This document shows, piece by piece, positions 60,856 through 64,000 of a stretch of 64,000 bases of DNA. Under the pieces are notes generated by a model that made no database searches, was not told the origin of the DNA, and was given only the letters and a program-made list of their open reading frames with translations. The stretch spans positions 124,001-188,000 of the forward strand of contig NZ_PTXN01000001.1 in NCBI RefSeq assembly GCF_012726345.1. The letters are read 5' to 3'. This DNA comes from Marinomonas sp. UCMA 3892 (GTDB lineage Bacteria > Pseudomonadota > Gammaproteobacteria > Pseudomonadales > Marinomonadaceae). Made by a program: the position numbers and the translations under genes. The number at the start of each line of letters is the position of its first letter. Positions within the stretch are counted from its first letter, which is position 1.

Positions 60856-60905
60856 AAAGCCCCATGTTGATTTCCAATAGCTGGAAAAACAACATGGGGC
60901 TTTTC
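60856..60905 (+). terminator. Strong terminator of the TRAP operon
   Basis: AAAAGCCCCATGTTG (60856-60870) and CAACATGGGGCTTTT (60891-60905) form a perfect 15-bp stem. It lies between dctM and the convergent DsbA-family gene and can terminate both. Confidence 0.92.
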
Positions 60906-60961
60906 GGTTTTTATAATCCGTTAAATGTTTGCGTGAATAGTTGGAGTGAAGTGACAGTGAA

Positions 60962-61642
60962 TTAAACTAGTTGTTCCGCTTTTTGTTTTTCTGCTTTTTG
61001 TTTCTCTAGTACCTCTTCAATCGCGCTTTTGAATACTTCTGCTGGCTGTCCGCCTGAGATAGCGTAGGCGTTGTTGATGATGATAGTAGGAACAGAAGTG
61101 ATGCCATTTTGTTGCCAAATTTGTTCTTGCTGGCGGACTTCATCGGCAAAGTGGTTATTTTCCAAAATGCCTTTAGCTGCGGCTGGGTCAAGATTAACGC
61201 TGGCAGCAAGATTGGCGAGCGTTTGGTAATCGCTTATATCTTGATTATGCGTGAAGTGAGCTTTAAATAGTGCCATTTTTAGCTCAGCTTGTTTGCCTTC
61301 TAACTGCGCCCAATGCAACAAACGATGGGCATCGAACGAATTTCGCATACGGCTTTCTGGTGTGAAGTTGAAATCGAAATCGACTTCTTTGCCGCGAGCT
61401 TGAATCATGACTCTGTTTTGGTCTGATTGCTCTTTGTTGATGCCGTACTTTTCTGTGATGTGCTCGTTTAGGTTTTGGCCTTCCGCTGGCATTTTCGGAT
61501 TAAGCTCGAAAGGCTGAAATGATAATTGCGTATCAACTTTGTCGCTCAGTTGTTCTAGGGCTTTGTTGAGGTTACTTAAACCGACCACGCACCAAGGGCA
61601 CATAACATCGGAAATGAATTGAATGTCTAAAGAGTCTTTCAT
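60962..61642 (-). CDS. DsbA-family oxidoreductase (FrnE-like)
   Basis: A 226-residue cytosolic thioredoxin-fold protein with an N-terminal CPWC motif (Cys15, Cys18 in ISDVMCPWCVVGLSNL) and the DsbA helical insertion (RNSFDAHRLLHWAQLEGKQ). The cis-proline region is SVPTIIINNAYAISGGQP. I start at 61642, where GGAAAACATC precedes the ATG; a start four codons upstream is possible. The FrnE group includes 2-hydroxychromene-2-carboxylate isomerase relatives, so either redox or isomerase chemistry is possible. No signal peptide. The C-terminus is a lysine/glutamate-rich tail (LEKQKAEKQKAEQ). Confidence 0.88.
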   Translation of the reverse strand: MKDSLDIQFISDVMCPWCVVGLSNLNKALEQLSDKVDTQLSFQPFELNPKMPAEGQNLNEHITEKYGINKEQSDQNRVMIQARGKEVDFDFNFTPESRMRNSFDAHRLLHWAQLEGKQAELKMALFKAHFTHNQDISDYQTLANLAASVNLDPAAAKGILENNHFADEVRQQEQIWQQNGITSVPTIIINNAYAISGGQPAEVFKSAIEEVLEKQKAEKQKAEQLV

Positions 61643-61929
61643 GATGTTTTCCATCTTTCATGTTAAAAATTATATTAGAAAAGTAGATTGGGGCGTGGCA
61701 AAGGATTAAAAGAGCATTTCTTGAGCAGTGAATATGGTTGCTCATAATTTACATAATACTGAAAGATTTTCGCATAGTAACAAATAGCGTTGTGCCTTTT
61801 GCCAAAATAAAAACCCCTTGAATATTCCTTAATTAGTGAATGGAAAGTTGGTATAAAATGGGCTTTTATTTTATTGATTGAGCGCTCTATTAATTAAGGT
61901 GGTTCTTAGAGTGTTTTTTGAGGGAGTCT

Positions 61930-62861
61930 ATGCTGTTAGAAACGCAAAGCGTGATTTTTCAAGTGGCTGCGCCTGTGCTGTTGATGATTGCGATGGGCGC
62001 ACTTTTGCGTCGTATTCAGCTAATAAACGATGATTTCATTCTGGTTAGTTCGCGATTTGTTTTTAAAGTTTCTATGCCTGCTATGTTCTTCTTTGGCATG
62101 TTGGGAAATAGTTTAAATGGACTTATTAGTGTCAATTTAGCGGCCTATTTTATTACCTCCATTGTTCTAACTTTTCTGCTGTCGTGGTTATTAGCTGTGA
62201 AGCTCGATGTTCCTGAACGGCAGCGTGGCGTTTTTGTTCAAATTGCTTTTCGTGGTAATTGTGGGATTTTTAGTGTCGCGTTAGTGGTTAATATGTTCGG
62301 CCAGGATGGGGTTGCGCTGGGTGGCGTGATGTCAGGCTTGAGTGTTTTATTGTTTAATATTCTTGCGGAAGTCATTTTAACCCGTTACAGCCACGGTAAA
62401 TTGCATTTGGTTCCCGTTTGCTAAAGAACCCGCTAATACTGGGTATTGTACTTGGTGTGGTCGCGAATTTTATTGGTTTAAAACTCCCAGCTTTTGTTGT
62501 GAAAACCGGTTCTTTAATTGGCGGATTGTCTTTGCCGTTGGCATTGATTTGTATTGGTGGCTCGCTAGTTACCAGCGGTTTCACCTTGCCTAAACACTTT
62601 CCTATGGCGATTTTAAGTAAAGTCGCATTAAGCCCTATTTTATTTACATCGTTGGGTTATGTGCTTGGTTTTAGCCAAAAAGAATTGTTGTTTTTGTTTA
62701 TCTTTCTAGCTGCTCCGACGGCGGCATCAGCTTATGTTACTGCAGTGGCAAAAGGTGATGATGGGAAATCAACGGCAAATGCCATTGCCGCAACGACGTT
62801 GGTTTCTTCTGTCGTGATTGTGGTGTGTATTCCAGTGATTATTTGGGTGACAGGCAGTTAA
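61930..62861 (+). pseudogene. AEC-family (auxin efflux carrier) transporter gene with a frameshift
   Basis: Two abutting frames together make one AEC transporter. The first (61930-62424) holds the N-terminal half (VAAPVLLMIAMGALLRRIQLI, then IAFRGNCGIFSVALV, an AEC hallmark) and ends ILTRYSHGKLHLVPVC. The second begins in another frame at about 62415 with LLKNPLILGIVLGVVANFIGLKLP and ends with the usual GDDGKSTANAIAATTLVSSVVIV. A single-base change near 62415 would restore about 310 residues. Either the gene is inactivated or the read has an indel. A functional copy would be an inner-membrane carboxylate or amino-acid-type carrier. Confidence 0.8.
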
Positions 62862-62876
62862 ACGTTACATGAAAGC

Positions 62877-62917
62877 AAAAAGCCACTGCCCATATCGATA
62901 TGAGTAGCGGCTTTTTT
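62877..62917. terminator. Bidirectional terminator
   Basis: AAAAAGCC (62877-62884) pairs with GGCTTTTTT (62909-62917), with an inner ATATCGATAT palindrome. It lies between the AEC gene and the convergent 2OG oxygenase gene. Confidence 0.78.
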
Positions 62918-62943
62918 GATTGTTAAAATGAAAAGTTTGAAGG

Positions 62944-63783
62944 TTAAATAACGCCCAATTCAACTAATCGTTCGTGTAAATAGGTTTTGGCCGTATGGCG
63001 TTCCGACAAGACCACTTCAGGTTTTGGATGAAGGAACAAAGGCAAAGAAATACGTGATTTGGTTTTGTCTGCGCCTTCTGGGTTAATTACGCGATGAGAA
63101 GTCGACGGAAAATAGCCGCCAGATGCTTCCTGTAGCATGTCGCCAATGTTTACTATCAAAGTACCGAAATCACAAGGCACGTCCATCCAAGAGCCATCTT
63201 TCGCTTTAACCTGTAAACCAGGCTCATTAGCGGAAGGTAGTATCGTCAATAGATTAATGTCTTCGTGTGCGCCAGCACGAATCGCTCCCAACTCTTCGTC
63301 ACCTTTAAGTGGCGGGTAGTGTAAGACGCGCAGCAATGTCTGATCGCTGTCTTCTACCATGCTGGAAAGGGATTGTGAATAATGCAGAGCTACTTCAGCT
63401 GGCGAGTGCTTTTCAACCCATGCTAGTAGTTCGGATGCAAGTGTGTTTGCTTCTGTATAATATTGTTCTAAAAGCGCTTTTTTATCTTCTGGGCATTGCC
63501 CCCATGGATAATAGTGAAAGTACTCTTTAATGTCTTTTTTAGTGTGCCCTTTGGCGGTTTCTGAAACATCAGGTGGGAAAAAACCGTCTTGTGTGCCGAC
63601 ATTGTAGCGATAGTCGTATTTAGACTCGCTATCAAAGAAGGTTTGCCATTCTTTATAAATAGCAGACACTAAATCTTTTTGAATAGGGTGGTTTTTAAGA
63701 ACGCCAAATCCTGTCTCGCGAAGGGATTTTACAAAGTCTTCGGCAGCGGTTGGGCTGGTGTAATCGATCGCTTGTAGTTGCAT
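62944..63783 (-). CDS. 2-oxoglutarate/Fe(II)-dependent oxygenase (isopenicillin N synthase-like)
   Basis: A 279-residue enzyme starting at 63783 (ACAGGAAA ribosome site). The iron triad is His-x-Asp in AGAHEDINLLTIL and the distal His in STSHRVINPEG; the 2OG-binding arginine follows at KSRISLPLF. The N-terminal DIOX-N segment reads FVKSLRETGFGVLKNHPIQ. Bacterial relatives hydroxylate varied small molecules. The flanking genes give no clear pathway. The gene is 89 nt downstream of the unidentified partial gene. Confidence 0.88.
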   Translation of the reverse strand: MQLQAIDYTSPTAAEDFVKSLRETGFGVLKNHPIQKDLVSAIYKEWQTFFDSESKYDYRYNVGTQDGFFPPDVSETAKGHTKKDIKEYFHYYPWGQCPEDKKALLEQYYTEANTLASELLAWVEKHSPAEVALHYSQSLSSMVEDSDQTLLRVLHYPPLKGDEELGAIRAGAHEDINLLTILPSANEPGLQVKAKDGSWMDVPCDFGTLIVNIGDMLQEASGGYFPSTSHRVINPEGADKTKSRISLPLFLHPKPEVVLSERHTAKTYLHERLVELGVI

Positions 63784-63872
63784 GATAGTTTCCTGTATTA
63801 CCAATTATTTTATTGAAACACGGCTTTCGTTGAGTCGAAAAGCAGTTGGTTTGTTTGGGCAATATGGAAAGT

Positions 63873-64000
63873 CTAAGAAGACCAGCCGCTATGGAAAAAG
63901 TAGCGTAAATCGACGGTTTCTGCTTGGTAGTGCTGAATCCATGCAGCCAAACTCATCGCATGTAGACGATCAAACATCTCAGCATAAGCTAATTGTATTT
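63873..64000 (-). CDS. Unidentified protein, C-terminal end only
   Basis: A minus-strand frame open at the right edge encodes 42 residues ending AYAEMFDRLHAMSLAAWIQH, then YQAETVDLRYFFHSGWSS and TAG. I do not recognise the family. The sequence is helical and aromatic-rich with a regular codon pattern and no stop back to the edge, so it looks like a true gene end. It is upstream of the 2OG oxygenase on the same strand and could share its transcript. Confidence 0.5.
   Translation of the reverse strand, partial: IQLAYAEMFDRLHAMSLAAWIQHYQAETVDLRYFFHSGWSS

Noticed and set aside
61930-62424. First half of the AEC transporter as a stand-alone functional gene
   Set aside because: It stops in mid-protein with a nonsense tail and the second half continues in another frame, so a frameshift explains it better.

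Overview
The window reads as chromosomal DNA of a marine heterotrophic gammaproteobacterium. Gene style, moderate GC and the catabolic and transport repertoire resemble Marinomonas or related Oceanospirillales. This is inferred from protein recognition only; the window holds no rRNA or other marker gene. I saw no tRNA, rRNA, CRISPR array, prophage or intact insertion sequence. Coding density is high and most genes form short catabolic operons, each paired with its own regulator and transporter.

Layout. (1) 1-6.3 kb: ureide/oxamate operon on the + strand: 3' end of an AtzE/HpxY-type amidase, an oxamate amidohydrolase-like Ntn hydrolase (HpxW), a TauE/SafE permease, ureidoglycine-glyoxylate aminotransferase (PucG/HpxJ) and allantoate amidohydrolase (AllC/HpxK). 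A block of intergenic palindromic repeats and a small cupin gene follow. (2) 6.35-7.4 kb: soluble chemoreceptor whose C-terminal CZB-like domain lacks the zinc ligands. (3) 7.5-13.0 kb: amine or amino-acid catabolic operon (APC permease, DadA-like FAD oxidase, RidA, ornithine cyclodeaminase family) with a divergent AraC regulator. (4) 13.1-22.0 kb: siderophore iron island (binding protein, two FecCD permeases, ATPase, FhuF-like reductase, TonB receptor, FecR, FecI) with Fur-box-like sites. (5) 22.1-26.2 kb: second half of the allantoin pathway (PuuE allantoinase, allantoin racemase, GntR regulator, NCS1 permease) with matching operator palindromes at both divergent promoters. (6) 26.3-28.7 kb: IclR regulator and outer-membrane porin. 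(7) 28.9-34.0 kb: ethanolamine operon (eutB, eutC, eat) with an AraC/EutR-type regulator, then a remnant of an IalB-family gene. (8) 34.4-38.6 kb: LysR with divergent DUF606 membrane protein, DUF4394 lipoprotein, secreted polysaccharide-lyase-like protein, acetyltransferase. (9) 38.6-46.7 kb: a visibly AT-richer aldarate operon (LysR, GarD-type dehydratase, aldehyde dehydrogenase, HpaI/GarL-type aldolase, tripartite tricarboxylate transporter). (10) 46.8-49.2 kb: arylamine N-acetyltransferase, EamA exporter and Crp/Fnr regulator. (11) 49.2-60.9 kb: aromatic region: coniferyl-alcohol-dehydrogenase-like SDR, XylR/PoxR-type sigma-54 activator, benzaldehyde-type dehydrogenase, an unusual LysR with two HTH domains, protocatechuate 4,5-dioxygenase LigAB, alpha/beta hydrolase, SnoaL-like protein and TRAP transporter. 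(12) 61-64 kb: FrnE-like DsbA protein, a frameshifted AEC transporter, a 2OG-Fe(II) oxygenase and the 3' end of an unrecognised gene.

How they work together. Regions 1 and 5 together encode allantoin import, racemisation, ring opening, allantoate hydrolysis, ureidoglycine transamination and oxamate-type amide hydrolysis, equivalent to much of the Klebsiella hpx regulon but split by about 16 kb. Region 11 could take lignin-type alcohols and aldehydes to acids and open the protocatechuate ring, but the usual downstream lig genes are not in the window. Two GG-N10-GC sigma-54 promoters, in front of the SDR and the aldehyde dehydrogenase, flank the sigma-54 activator gene and share AT-rich enhancer-like motifs. 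No wholly unknown system is obvious. The best leads are the tandem-HTH LysR with the truncated lig cluster, the sigma-54 pair, the repeat block at 5.4-5.9 kb, the zinc-ligand-free CZB receptor and the unassigned FAD/RidA/cyclodeaminase pathway.
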